Source of the DNA: CAVVSD01 sp963757125
GTDB lineage: Bacteria > Actinomycetota > Thermoleophilia > Solirubrobacterales > Solirubrobacteraceae
Length of the DNA: 64,000 bases
Reading direction: 5' to 3'
Assembly: GCA_963757125.1 (NCBI GenBank)
Contig: CAVWQP010000009.1
Location: 1,364,001 to 1,428,000, forward strand
Below, piece by piece: positions 32,232-40,351 of this stretch. The notes beneath the pieces are model-generated. The model did no database searches and was not told where the DNA came from. It saw only the letters and a program-made list of their open reading frames with translations. Within the stretch, counting starts at the first letter, position 1; every line of letters starts with the position of its first letter. Made by a program: the position numbers and the translations under genes.

Positions 32232-33145
32232 CCCCGATCGATCTCAGCGGCAAGGTCGCCGTGGTCACCGGCAGCGGCCGCGGCCTCGGCCGCGCATACG
32301 CCAAGGCGCTCGCCGCCGCGGGCGCATCCGTGGTGGTCAACGACGTGAACTCCGACGCCGCCGACGAGACGCTCGCGGAGATCGCCGCCGCGGGAGGCCG
32401 CGCGGTGGCCGAGATCGCGCCGGTCGGCGACACCGCGACCGCGGACGCGCTCGTCGCCCGTGCGGTGGGCGAGTACGACCGCCTCGACCTCATGGTCACC
32501 AACGCCGGCGTGCTGCGCGACCGGGTGCTGTGGAAGATGAGCGACGAGGACTTCGACCTCGTCATCCACACGCATCTGCGGGGCACGTTCACGTGTGGGC
32601 GCGCGGCGGCGATCCGCATGCGCGAGCAGGGCGAGGGCGGCCGGATCGTCGTCGTCGGCTCGCCTGCCGGCCAGCGCGGCAACTTCGGCCAGACGAACTA
32701 CGCGGCCGCGAAGTCCGGCATCGTGACGTTCGCCAAGACGTGGGCGATGGAGCTGGCGCGCGCGGAGATCACGGTCAACGCGATCGTCCCGACCGCGTGG
32801 ACGGCGATGACGGCGAGCATCCCGGTCTACGAGCCGCTCGTCGCGCGCGTCGAGGCGGGCGAGGGCCTGCCGCGCCAGGTGCGCCAGGCCCACGCTGTCG
32901 GCATGCCCGAGGACAGCGCCTCGCTCATCGTGTTCCTCGCCTCCGACGCGGCGGCGGGGATCACCGGGCAGGCCATCGGCATCGGCGGCGACCGGCTGTC
33001 GATGTGGTCGCACTCCGGCGAGGTCGCCTACGCGCTGCGCGACGGCGGCTGGAGCCCGGACGACATCGCCGAGAGCTGGGAGGCGACGCTCGGCGGCGCC
33101 ATCCAGCCGTTCGGCGTGACGCTGCCTCCGCTGGATCTCAGCTAG
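32228..33145 (+). CDS. SDR family 3-hydroxyacyl-CoA dehydrogenase-like
   Basis: A 305-residue SDR resembling the dehydrogenase part of type 4 17-beta-hydroxysteroid dehydrogenase/multifunctional enzyme 2. TGSGRGLGRAYA cofactor motif, NAGVLRD, catalytic Ser in VVGSPAGQRG, Tyr/Lys in TNYAAAKSG, and a C-terminal extension after ITGQAIGIGGDRL. It probably oxidises the product of the coupled MaoC hydratase. Its stop overlaps the convergent MarR stop by 4 bases (TAG shared in opposite senses). Confidence 0.9.
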   Translation: MTPIDLSGKVAVVTGSGRGLGRAYAKALAAAGASVVVNDVNSDAADETLAEIAAAGGRAVAEIAPVGDTATADALVARAVGEYDRLDLMVTNAGVLRDRVLWKMSDEDFDLVIHTHLRGTFTCGRAAAIRMREQGEGGRIVVVGSPAGQRGNFGQTNYAAAKSGIVTFAKTWAMELARAEITVNAIVPTAWTAMTASIPVYEPLVARVEAGEGLPRQVRQAHAVGMPEDSASLIVFLASDAAAGITGQAIGIGGDRLSMWSHSGEVAYALRDGGWSPDDIAESWEATLGGAIQPFGVTLPPLDLS

Positions 33146-33576
33146 AGGCCTGCGCTGAGCCGATCCATCACGGCGACGAGCCCGCGGCGCACCGCGTCGC
33201 GCTCGTCGTCGGGGATGGCGGCCAGCAGCTGGTCCGAGAGGCGGTCGATCTCGCGCGAGGCCGCCTTCAGCGTCCGCGTGCCCTCGCCGGTCAGCTCCGC
33301 GCGGCGGATCCTGCCGTGCTGCGGGTCCGCGTGGCGCTCGACGAGCCCGCGCCGCTCGAGCGACGCCAGCACCTCGAGCATCGCGGGCGGCGTGATGAGC
33401 GACCGGCGTGCGAGCTGCGCGTTGGAGAGGCCCGGGACGGCGGCGAGGATCGACAGCGCCGTGTACTCCGGGACGCTCAGGCCGAAGGGCTCCAGCAGCC
33501 TGCGCATCTCGCGGCGCACTCCCTGATCCACGCGCCCGATGACGTAGGCGAGGGACGGTCCGGGGGCCCTGGCCAC
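33142..33576 (-). CDS. MarR family transcriptional regulator
   Basis: A 144-residue winged-helix dimer regulator. Helix LLEPFGLSVPEYTALSILAA, then LSNAQLARRSLITPPAMLEVLASLERRGLVER (recognition helix), and a wing with DPQHGRIRRAELTGEG. GTG 33576 with TACGGT 6 bases before. Divergent from xdhC with 38 bases between starts, so it may control itself and xdhC; control of the MaoC-SDR operon is another option. Confidence 0.9.
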   Translation of the reverse strand: MARAPGPSLAYVIGRVDQGVRREMRRLLEPFGLSVPEYTALSILAAVPGLSNAQLARRSLITPPAMLEVLASLERRGLVERHADPQHGRIRRAELTGEGTRTLKAASREIDRLSDQLLAAIPDDERDAVRRGLVAVMDRLSAGL

Positions 33577-33582
33577 GACGCA

Positions 33583-33588
33583 ACCGTA
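33583..33588 (-). promoter_or_regulatory. -10-like TACGGT before marR-type gene
   Basis: On the minus strand TACGGT ends 6 bases before GTG 33576. Confidence 0.5.
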
Positions 33589-33602
33589 CCAACGGCGCTG
33601 GC

Positions 33603-33608
33603 TAATCT
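33603..33608 (+). promoter_or_regulatory. -10-like TAATCT before xdhC-type gene
   Basis: TAATCT ends 6 bases before ATG 33615. Only 14 bases separate it from the divergent -10 of the MarR gene, so the two promoters must compete or be controlled together. Confidence 0.55.
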
Positions 33609-33614
33609 AGGACC

Positions 33615-34742
33615 ATGAGAACGCAGCAGCAGACCGCCGCCACCGTCATCGACTGGCTGCGCGAGGGCCGGCGGGTGGCAGCAGGACTGCTCGCCTCGGT
33701 CGACGGGTCGGCCCCGCTCGACGTGGGAGCCAGCGTCTACATCGACGAGGGCGGCAGCGTCGAGGGCTCGATCACCGGGGGCTGCGTGGAGAGCGCGGTC
33801 GCCCAGGAGGCGCTGGAGATCATCGAGTCCGGCGGCGCGCCGAAGCTCATCACGTACGGGATCTCCGACGAGCTGGCCGGCACGGTCGGCCTCATGTGCG
33901 GCGGCATCGTCCACGTCTTCGTCCACGAGCTCCGCGGCGACGCCCGCGACGTCACGATCGCCGCGCTCGAGGCGGTGCTCGAGGAGCGGCCGGCCGCCGT
34001 CGCCACGCTCCTGGACGGCGAGCAGGCGGGCAACAAGCTCTACGTCGACGGCGAGCATCACGTCGGCTCGCTCGGCGGCCCGTCGCTGCTGGAGAAGAAC
34101 GTCGAGGGCGAGGCCCGCGGCCTCATCCAGCAGGGGCGTACGACCATCCGCACGTTCGGCGAGGACGGGGCGTCGCTGGGCACCGGCCTGCGCGTCCACG
34201 TCACCGCGTACGCCGAGCGGCCCCGCATGATGATCTTCGGGGCGATCGACTTCGCGTCCGCGCTGGCGCCGCTCGCCAAGAACGTCGGCTACCGCGTCAC
34301 GATCGCCGATCCGCGCAAGGCGTTCCTGTCCTCGGCGCGCTTCACGTCGAACTCCGACGCGATCGAGGCGTGGCCCGAGCAGGCGCTGGAGGGCATGACC
34401 CTCGGCCCGCGCGACGCGGTGCTCGTCTTCACGCACGATCCCAAGCTCGACGTGCCCGCGCTGACCGCGGCCTTCGCCACCGGCGCCGGCTACATCGGCG
34501 CGCTCGGCAGCCGCAAGACGACCGCCGACCGCGAGGTGCGCCTGCGCGAGGCCGGCGCGACCGAGGCCGACATCGCGCGGGTGTACGCCCCGTGCGGCCT
34601 CGACATCGGCGCCTCGACGGTGGAGGAGACCGCGATCGCGGTGCTCGCCGAGATCGTCGCCTCGAGGGCCGGGCGCTCCGGCGTGCCCCTGCGCGAGGCC
34701 GAGGGCTCGATCCGCCGCGACCACGAGGACGTCGCCGTCTAG
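33615..34742 (+). CDS. XdhC/CoxI family protein
   Basis: A 375-residue protein of the family that loads sulfurated molybdenum cofactor into xanthine or CO dehydrogenases. N-terminal XdhC/CoxI domain with SVDGSAPLDVGASVYI and SITGGCVESAVAQEAL; C-terminal Rossmann part with MIFGAIDFASALAPLAKNVGYRV and YIGALGSRKT plus CGLDIGAS. No molybdenum hydroxylase is in the window, so its partner is elsewhere or it acts alone. Leaderless-type start. Confidence 0.9.
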   Translation: MRTQQQTAATVIDWLREGRRVAAGLLASVDGSAPLDVGASVYIDEGGSVEGSITGGCVESAVAQEALEIIESGGAPKLITYGISDELAGTVGLMCGGIVHVFVHELRGDARDVTIAALEAVLEERPAAVATLLDGEQAGNKLYVDGEHHVGSLGGPSLLEKNVEGEARGLIQQGRTTIRTFGEDGASLGTGLRVHVTAYAERPRMMIFGAIDFASALAPLAKNVGYRVTIADPRKAFLSSARFTSNSDAIEAWPEQALEGMTLGPRDAVLVFTHDPKLDVPALTAAFATGAGYIGALGSRKTTADREVRLREAGATEADIARVYAPCGLDIGASTVEETAIAVLAEIVASRAGRSGVPLREAEGSIRRDHEDVAV

Positions 34743-34752
34743 CCCTAGCAGC

Positions 34753-34800
34753 GGGGTCGGACGGACTGGTTTCCGGCGTGACTTAGGATCTCCCGACCCC
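34753..34800 (+). repeat. 8-bp inverted repeat flanking the DivIVA-like promoter
   Basis: GGGGTCGG (34753-34760) and CCGACCCC (34793-34800) bracket the TAGGAT hexamer. Possible operator pair; as a terminator for xdhC the loop of 32 bases is long. Confidence 0.4.
34784..34789 (+). promoter_or_regulatory. -10-like TAGGAT before DivIVA-like gene
   Basis: TAGGAT is followed by a leader of about 30 bases carrying AAGGAGG (34810-34816) and GAGGG (34819-34823) before ATG 34828, unlike the leaderless genes around it. Confidence 0.5.
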
Positions 34801-34827
34801 AAAGCAACCAAGGAGGCCGAGGGAACT

Positions 34828-35532
34828 ATGGACTGGACGCACTTCGAGCAACTGCGCGTGAGCGGGTTCACGATGACCCGGCGCGGTTACGACAAGCGCG
34901 AGGTCGACCGCTTTCTGGACTCGCTCGCCGAGTGGCTGGAGACGGACGCCGCGAACGAGCTCGGCGATCAGGCCGTGCAGCGCAAGCTGGAGCTGATCGG
35001 GAAGTCGAGCGCGCACATCCTGCTGACGACCGAGAAGGAGTCGCAGGAGCTCAAGCGCACGGTGCAGGCCGAGTGCGACGACCTGCGCCACAAGTCCGAC
35101 GCCGCCGCGAAGGACACGCGTCGCCAGGCCGACGACTACTCGTCGACGACCCGTTCCAAGGCCGACGACTACTCGACGTCGACGCGGACGAAGGCCGACG
35201 AGTACTCGTCGACGCTCCGCGCGAAGACCGACGAGGAGGCGCAGCGCACGAAGGCCGCCGCCGCGGAGCAGGCGCGCAAGACCGTCGAGGAGGGTGATCG
35301 CCGCCGCGCGGCCGCCGAGGCGGTCGTCGCCGAGCTGAAGACGCAGCGCGACGACACGGTCGCCGAGATGGAGCGACTGCGCAGCGAGCTGCTCTCGACG
35401 ATCTCCAAGCACACGACGCGGTCGGCGCCCGAGCCCCGCAGCAGCGAGGGTCGCCGCAAGCGGGCGAACATCGCCAAGGCACCGGCCGAGGAGAAGACGG
35501 AGGCGCTCGAGCCGGCCGAGGCCCAGGCCTAG
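34828..35532 (+). CDS. DivIVA-domain coiled-coil protein with 11-residue repeats
   Basis: A 234-residue cytosolic protein. The N-terminus (VSGFTMTRRGYDKREVDRFL) is a DivIVA-type head, the part that senses membrane in polar-growth and division proteins. The rest is a long coiled coil. At ~100-143 the sequence repeats every 11 residues (QADDYSSTTRS, KADDYSTSTRT, KADEYSSTLRA, then a degenerate copy). The tail is Lys/Glu/Ala-rich. A role in polar or septal organisation is inferred from the family. It is led by a strong ribosome site, suggesting high expression. Its stop overlaps the end of the convergent depolymerase gene by 4 bases. Confidence 0.85.
   Translation: MDWTHFEQLRVSGFTMTRRGYDKREVDRFLDSLAEWLETDAANELGDQAVQRKLELIGKSSAHILLTTEKESQELKRTVQAECDDLRHKSDAAAKDTRRQADDYSSTTRSKADDYSTSTRTKADEYSSTLRAKTDEEAQRTKAAAAEQARKTVEEGDRRRAAAEAVVAELKTQRDDTVAEMERLRSELLSTISKHTTRSAPEPRSSEGRRKRANIAKAPAEEKTEALEPAEAQA
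35125..35256 (+). repeat. 33-bp tandem repeats coding for 11-residue coiled-coil units
   Basis: Three good copies at 35125-35157, 35158-35190 and 35191-35223, plus a diverged fourth to 35256. They are repeated at the protein level; the DNA is similar but not identical. Confidence 0.7.
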
Positions 35533-36746
35533 CTGTTGGCCAGGATCATCGTGCGCAGAAGCGGGTACGTCTCGCGCTCCCAGCGCGAGCCGCTGAACAC
35601 GCCGTAGTGCCCGACCCCGGGCGCGAGGTGCTCACGTCGCTGCTTCGGGCGCAGCGACGTGCACAGCGCGTGCGCGGCCGAGGTCTGCCCGATCCCGCAG
35701 ATGTTGTCGCGCTCGCCCTCGATGGTGAGCAGCGCCACGTCGCGGATCGCGGCGGGGTCGACACGGCGGCCGTTGATCTCCAGCTCGCCCTTGGCGAGCT
35801 GGTAGCGCTGGAAGACCTTGTCGATCGTCTCGAGGTAGAACTCGGCGGTGAGGTCGAGGACCGCGAAGTACTCCTCGTAGAAGGATCGCGTCCGCGTGGC
35901 CTTCACGAGATCCCCGCGGGCGACCTCGTCCCACATGCCGGCGAACGCCTTGACGTGACGCTCCGGGCTCATGCTCATGAAGGCCCAGAGCTGCATGAAG
36001 CCGGGGTAGACGCGGCGGCCGGCGCCGCGGAAGCGCATCGGGACGGTCGAGATGACGTTCCCCTCGAACCACTCGAGCGGGTGCTCGACCGCCAGGCAGT
36101 TGACCTCGGTCGGGTTGATGCGGCCGTCGACGGGGCCCGCCATGAGCGTGAGGCTCCGGGGGCGGGCGGGATCGTCGTCCTCGGCCATGAGCGCGGTGGC
36201 GGCGAGCGCCTGCACGCACGGCTGGCAGACCGCGATCATGTGCGCGCCGGGGCCGATCACGCGCAGGAACTCGATGAGGTGGTCCGTGTAGCCGTCCAGG
36301 CCGAACGCGCCGGCGGAGACCGGGACCTCGCGCGCGTTGTGCCAGTCGGTGAGGTAGACGTCGTGCTCGGGGAGCATCGTCCGCACGGTCGCGCGCAGCA
36401 GCGTCGAGAAGTGCCCCGACATGGGGGCGACGAGCAGGACCGGCGGCTGCGCGACGTCGGAGTCCTTCGCGAAGTGCAGGAGCGTGCCGAACGGCGTGAC
36501 GTGCGCCGCGCGCTCGGTGACCGCGACCTCCTCGCCGCCGACGAGCACGCTGTCGATCCCGAACGGGGGGCGTGCGTGCGAGAGGCCCCAGAGGGACACG
36601 AGCTCGGCGGTCGCCGCGGTGCGGCGGACGAGCGGGAGCTCCGACAGGCTGCGCGGCAGGTGGGGGATCGCGTCGGCCATGACCGCCGACGCGAGCCGGA
36701 AGGGCGCCATGAGATCCGACTGCGCTTGATAGGCCGCGTAGAGCAT
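35529..36746 (-). CDS. Intracellular polyhydroxybutyrate depolymerase
   Basis: A 405-residue alpha/beta hydrolase of the intracellular PHB depolymerase (PhaZ) type. N-terminal MLYAAYQAQSDLMAPFRLAS is characteristic. The nucleophile region MIAVCQPCVQALAATALM has the cysteine expected of this family instead of serine. The catalytic His is in GVGHYGVFSGSRWERETYPLL. It degrades stored polyester granules. No phaC synthase is nearby. TACGCT lies 18 bases before the ATG, but no clear ribosome site is seen. Confidence 0.9.
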   Translation of the reverse strand: MLYAAYQAQSDLMAPFRLASAVMADAIPHLPRSLSELPLVRRTAATAELVSLWGLSHARPPFGIDSVLVGGEEVAVTERAAHVTPFGTLLHFAKDSDVAQPPVLLVAPMSGHFSTLLRATVRTMLPEHDVYLTDWHNAREVPVSAGAFGLDGYTDHLIEFLRVIGPGAHMIAVCQPCVQALAATALMAEDDDPARPRSLTLMAGPVDGRINPTEVNCLAVEHPLEWFEGNVISTVPMRFRGAGRRVYPGFMQLWAFMSMSPERHVKAFAGMWDEVARGDLVKATRTRSFYEEYFAVLDLTAEFYLETIDKVFQRYQLAKGELEINGRRVDPAAIRDVALLTIEGERDNICGIGQTSAAHALCTSLRPKQRREHLAPGVGHYGVFSGSRWERETYPLLRTMILANS

Positions 36747-36770
36747 GCGTCAGGAACCCTGATCAGCGTA

Positions 36771-36800
36771 GTCGACCGGTCCGTCGGCCACCTGTAGCAT
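36771..36800 (+). promoter_or_regulatory. Promoter GTCGAC-N18-TAGCAT before GST gene
   Basis: -35-like GTCGAC at 36771-36776, 18-base spacer, -10 TAGCAT at 36795-36800. It gives a leader of about 50 bases containing GGAGG. Confidence 0.4.
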
Positions 36801-36858
36801 CGGAGTTGTTCCCAGGCTCGCCGGGTCACGAGCCGCTCGACCGGAGGTTGACCCAGCC

Positions 36859-37515
36859 TTGCCCGAAGCGACCCTCACGATCATCAGCCGCAACTACGGC
36901 GCGTGGTCTCTGCGCGGGTGGCTGTTGTGCCGCTTCGCAGGCCTCGACGTCGAGGTCGACAAGCTGTCCGTCGACGACGCCTCCGCCCGCGCGGAGCTGC
37001 TGCTCCTGTCGCCGTCCGTGCTCGCGCCGCGCCTCGAACACGGCGACGTCGCCGTGTGGGACACGCTGGCGATCGCCGAGTACCTGCACGAGCTGCGTCC
37101 CGATGCCGGCCTGCTGCCGTCCGACCAGGGCGCCCGCGCGCACTGCCGGTCCGTGTCGGGCGAGATGCACGCGGGCTTCGCGAACATGCGCGCCGCGCTG
37201 CCGATGGACATCCGCGCCCACCATCCCGACTTCCGCGTCTACGCGGGCGCGCAGGTCGACATCGAGCGCATCCAGTCGATCTGGGCGGAGTGCCTGGACA
37301 CCTACGGCGGCCCGTTCCTGTTCGGGGCGACGCCGACCATGGCCGACGCCATGTACGCGCCCGTGTGCACGCGCTTCGCGACCTACGACGTCGCGCTCGA
37401 GGAACCGTGCGCCGACTACTGCGACACGGTGCTCGCCCTGCCGGACATGGTCGCCTGGATGGAGGCGGCGGCCAGGGAGGCCGAGTTGGTCAGCGAGCTC
37501 GAGGTCGAGTTCTAG
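36859..37515 (+). CDS. Glutathione S-transferase family protein
   Basis: A 218-residue GST-like protein. Thioredoxin-fold N-terminus (TLTIISRNYGAWSLRGWLLCRFAGLDVEV) with SPSVLAPRLEHGDVAVWDTLAIAEYLHE. The all-helical C-terminal domain has FLFGATPTMADAMYAPVCTRF. TTG start; the upstream frame offers no ATG or GTG. Actinobacteria normally lack glutathione, so the thiol partner may differ (inference). It is probably transcribed with no immediate partner; the next gene has its own leader. Confidence 0.85.
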   Translation: MPEATLTIISRNYGAWSLRGWLLCRFAGLDVEVDKLSVDDASARAELLLLSPSVLAPRLEHGDVAVWDTLAIAEYLHELRPDAGLLPSDQGARAHCRSVSGEMHAGFANMRAALPMDIRAHHPDFRVYAGAQVDIERIQSIWAECLDTYGGPFLFGATPTMADAMYAPVCTRFATYDVALEEPCADYCDTVLALPDMVAWMEAAAREAELVSELEVEF

Positions 37516-37573
37516 GGACCCCCTGCGGCTCTAACATGCGCCGCCTCTACCACGTGACGAGGAGAGGTACCGC

Positions 37574-38595
37574 ATGGCCGCACCGCACGAGCAGGGCGAG
37601 GTGATCGCCTCCCGGCGAGGGTTCTTCTGGGTCGGGGTCGACGAGCGCATCGAGACGCCGGTCGGTCATACGAACCGCGGCGCCATGTACGTCGAGTGGG
37701 AGGCGCCGGAGACCGTCACCCAGCCCGTGCCGATCATCCTCGTCCACGGTGGCGGCGGCCAGGGCACCGACTACCTCGGGACGCCGGACGGCCGCCCGGG
37801 CTGGTGGCCGCAGCTCGTGCAGGACGGCTGGGCCGTGTATGCCGTCGACCGCCCCGGTCACGGCCGTGCCCCGCTGCATCCCGACGTGCTGGGTCCGATG
37901 GGCCCGCCGTTCTCCTACGAGTTCGCGTCCGGGCTGTTCGCCGGCGGCACGACCGGCCCGATGGCCTATCCGCCGGGCATCGAGGCGCACACGCAGTGGC
38001 CCGGGTCGGCCCGGATCCCGACGATCCCGACGACGTGCTCGACCAGTTCATGGCCGGCACCGGCCCGATGCTCGTCGACATGCGCGAGGCCCACCGCCTC
38101 GAGCAGGACCGCCTCGCGCAGCTGCTCGACATGATCGGCCCCGCCGTGCTGCTCAGCCACTCCGCCGGCGGCCCCGCCGGCTGGCTCGCGGCCGAGGCGC
38201 GGCCGGACAAGATCGCCGCGCTCGTGCAGATCGAGGTCCTGGGCCCGCCGTTCCTGAGCAACCCGGACATGGGCGTCTCCCTCGAGTACGGGCCGACCGA
38301 CCTCCCGCTCGAGTACGACCCGCCCGTCGCCGATCCGGCCGAGCTGCAGGACGGCACGCAGCGCAAGCTCGTGAACCTCTCGAAGTTCCCGATCCTCATG
38401 ATGACCTCGGAGTCCTCGATCTTCACCCAGATCGACCCGCACACGTACGAGTACGTAAAGGCGTGCGGCTGCGACATCGAGTACATCACGCTGCCGCAGG
38501 CGGGCGTCCGCGGCAACGGGCACGGGATGATGCTCGAGAAGAACAACCGCGAGGCCCTCCAGCCCATCCTCGACTGGCTGCAGAAGAAGCTGTGA
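37574..38595 (+). CDS. Alpha/beta hydrolase, reading frame interrupted by one missing base
   Basis: A serine hydrolase of about 340 residues if one base is restored near 38006. The first part (37574 to ~38005) has PVPIILVHGGGGQGTDYLG and the oxyanion region. The second part (~38008-38595) has the nucleophile elbow AVLLSHSAGGPAGW, a Glu-rich acid region and the His in VRGNGHGMMLEKNN. The break lies at THTQWPG/GPDPDDPDDVL. Both halves keep normal codon use, which suggests a sequence error or recent loss. GAGGAGAGG precedes ATG 37574. Substrate unknown. Confidence 0.82.
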
Positions 38596-38600
38596 CCCGC

Positions 38601-39527
38601 ATGGCCGTCTCATCGAACATCGCCGACCAGGTCGGGGGAACGCCGATGGTGGAGCTCGCCCGGCTCGCCCCCGAGGGGGTCGGGCTGTTCGGCAAGCTCG
38701 AGGCGTTCAACCCCGGCGGCAGCGTCAAGGACCGGATCGGCGTCGCGATGATCGAGGCGGCCGAGGCCGAGGGGCGCATCGAGCCCGGGAAGACGACGAT
38801 CGTCGAGGCGACGTCCGGCAACACCGGCATCGCGCTCGCGTTCGTCTGCGCCGCGAAGGGCTACGACCTCGTCCTCACCCTCCCGCAGGGCATGAGCCGC
38901 GAGCGCGAGGGGCTGCTGCGGCTCTACGGCGCCCGGGTCGAGATCACCGAGTCGATGGGCGGCATGACCGAGGCGGTCGACGCCGCCCGGGCGATGGCGA
39001 CCCGCGACGACGTGTTCCTGCCCGACCAGTTCTCCAATCCGGCGAACCCGGAGATCCACCGCCGCACGACCGGCCCGGAGATCTGGGACGCCCTCGACGG
39101 CCAGGTCGACGTGTTCGTCGCGGGCGTCGGGACGGGCGGGACGGTCACGGGCGCAGGCGAGGTGCTCAAGGAGCGCAACCCGGACTGCCTGATCGTCGCG
39201 GTGGAGCCTGCGAGCTCCGCGGTGCTCTCGGGCCGCGCGCCCGGGCCCCACAAGATCCAGGGCATCGGCGCGGGCTTCGTGCCCCCGGTGCTCAACCGCG
39301 ATCTGCTCGACGAGATCATCCCGATCCCGGACGAGGCGGCGATCGAGACCGCCCGCCGGTGTGCGCGCACGGAGGGCGTCCTCGTCGGGCTGTCGTGCGG
39401 TGCGGCGCTGTGGGGTGCGCTGGAGATCGCCAAGCGGCCGGAGATGCAGGGCAAGCGCATCGCCGTGGTGCTGCCGGACTCCGGCGAGCGCTACGTGTCC
39501 ACGCCGTTCTTCGCGCCCGATCCCTGA
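38601..39527 (+). CDS. cysK: Cysteine synthase A (O-acetylserine sulfhydrylase)
   Basis: A 308-residue PLP enzyme making cysteine from O-acetylserine and sulfide. PLP lysine in NPGGSVKDRIG, substrate loop EATSGNTGIAL, GVGTGGTVTGAGEVLK, and SCGAALWGA near the end. ATG 38601 gives the standard N-terminus; the GTG at 38592 overlapping the upstream stop (GTGA) would add three residues. cysE follows 20 bases later, a classic pair. Confidence 0.95.
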   Translation: MAVSSNIADQVGGTPMVELARLAPEGVGLFGKLEAFNPGGSVKDRIGVAMIEAAEAEGRIEPGKTTIVEATSGNTGIALAFVCAAKGYDLVLTLPQGMSREREGLLRLYGARVEITESMGGMTEAVDAARAMATRDDVFLPDQFSNPANPEIHRRTTGPEIWDALDGQVDVFVAGVGTGGTVTGAGEVLKERNPDCLIVAVEPASSAVLSGRAPGPHKIQGIGAGFVPPVLNRDLLDEIIPIPDEAAIETARRCARTEGVLVGLSCGAALWGALEIAKRPEMQGKRIAVVLPDSGERYVSTPFFAPDP

Positions 39528-39534
39528 GTGGGTC

Positions 39535-39540
39535 TAGGCT
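39535..39540 (+). promoter_or_regulatory. -10-like TAGGCT before cysE
   Basis: TAGGCT ends 7 bases before ATG 39548, so cysE may also have a leaderless transcript independent of cysK. Confidence 0.5.
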
Positions 39541-39547
39541 CGTGAGC

Positions 39548-40351
39548 ATGTTCGGCGTGGTACGCGAGGTCCGGCAGGACGTCGCGGTGGCGCGGGAGCG
39601 CGATCCGGCCGCCCGCGGCGTCTCGACGACGGAGATCCTCGTCGTCTGGCCCGGCGTACAGGCGCTGCTCGCGCACCGGGTGGCCAACGCGCTGCACGGG
39701 GCCGGGCTGAAGTTCCCGGCACGGGCGCTCGCGCGGATCGCGCGGACGACGACCGGCATCGAGATCCATCCGGCGGCGCGCGTCGGCCGCGGGCTGTTCA
39801 TCGACCATGGGACGGGCGTCGTCGTGGGGGAGACCGCGGAGATCGGCGACGACGTGACGCTCTACCAGGGCGTGACGCTCGGCGGCACCGGCTTCGCGAG
39901 CGGCAAGCGCCACCCGACGGTGCAGGACAACGTCACGATCGGGTCCGGCGCGAAGCTGCTCGGGCCGATCACGATCGGCCACGGCGCGAAGATCGGCGCG
40001 AACACGGTCGTCATCCACGACGTCCCGCCGAACTCGACCGTGGTCGGCAACCCCGGGCACCCGGTGCGGGTCGAGGGGCGCAGGCCCGAGGGCCCTGACG
40101 CCGACTGGGCGCACCTGCCCGACCCCGTGGCTGACGCCGTGCAGTCGATGTCGACGCGGATCACGGAGCTGGAGCGGCGCATCGCCGAGCTGCAGGGCGA
40201 CGGCGCGGAGCCGATCGCCGAGGTGACGCCGCTGCGGCGCCGCCAGGGCCCCTCCCGGCCGGCGGCTAGGGTGGCGACGGCGGCCAGGCCGCCGCTCGGC
40301 CGCGAAGGTCGTAATGGCCGCCGGAGGCGGGCCCCCGGGCGTTCTCAATAG
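39548..40351 (+). CDS. cysE: Serine O-acetyltransferase with long basic C-terminal tail
   Basis: A 267-residue hexapeptide-repeat acyltransferase making O-acetylserine. The core (~20-185) has TGIEIHPAARVGRGLFIDHGTGVVVGETAEIGDDV and GKRHPTVQDNVTIGSGAKLLGPI, ending near VVGNPGHPVRV, as in short bacterial CysE. About 75 extra residues follow: a short coiled coil (STRITELERRIAELQ) and then an Arg/Pro-rich tail. The tail overlaps the convergent gene by 7 bases and contains an in-DNA TAGGGT at 40266, so part of it might not be translated as read. Confidence 0.9.
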   Translation: MFGVVREVRQDVAVARERDPAARGVSTTEILVVWPGVQALLAHRVANALHGAGLKFPARALARIARTTTGIEIHPAARVGRGLFIDHGTGVVVGETAEIGDDVTLYQGVTLGGTGFASGKRHPTVQDNVTIGSGAKLLGPITIGHGAKIGANTVVIHDVPPNSTVVGNPGHPVRVEGRRPEGPDADWAHLPDPVADAVQSMSTRITELERRIAELQGDGAEPIAEVTPLRRRQGPSRPAARVATAARPPLGREGRNGRRRRAPGRSQ

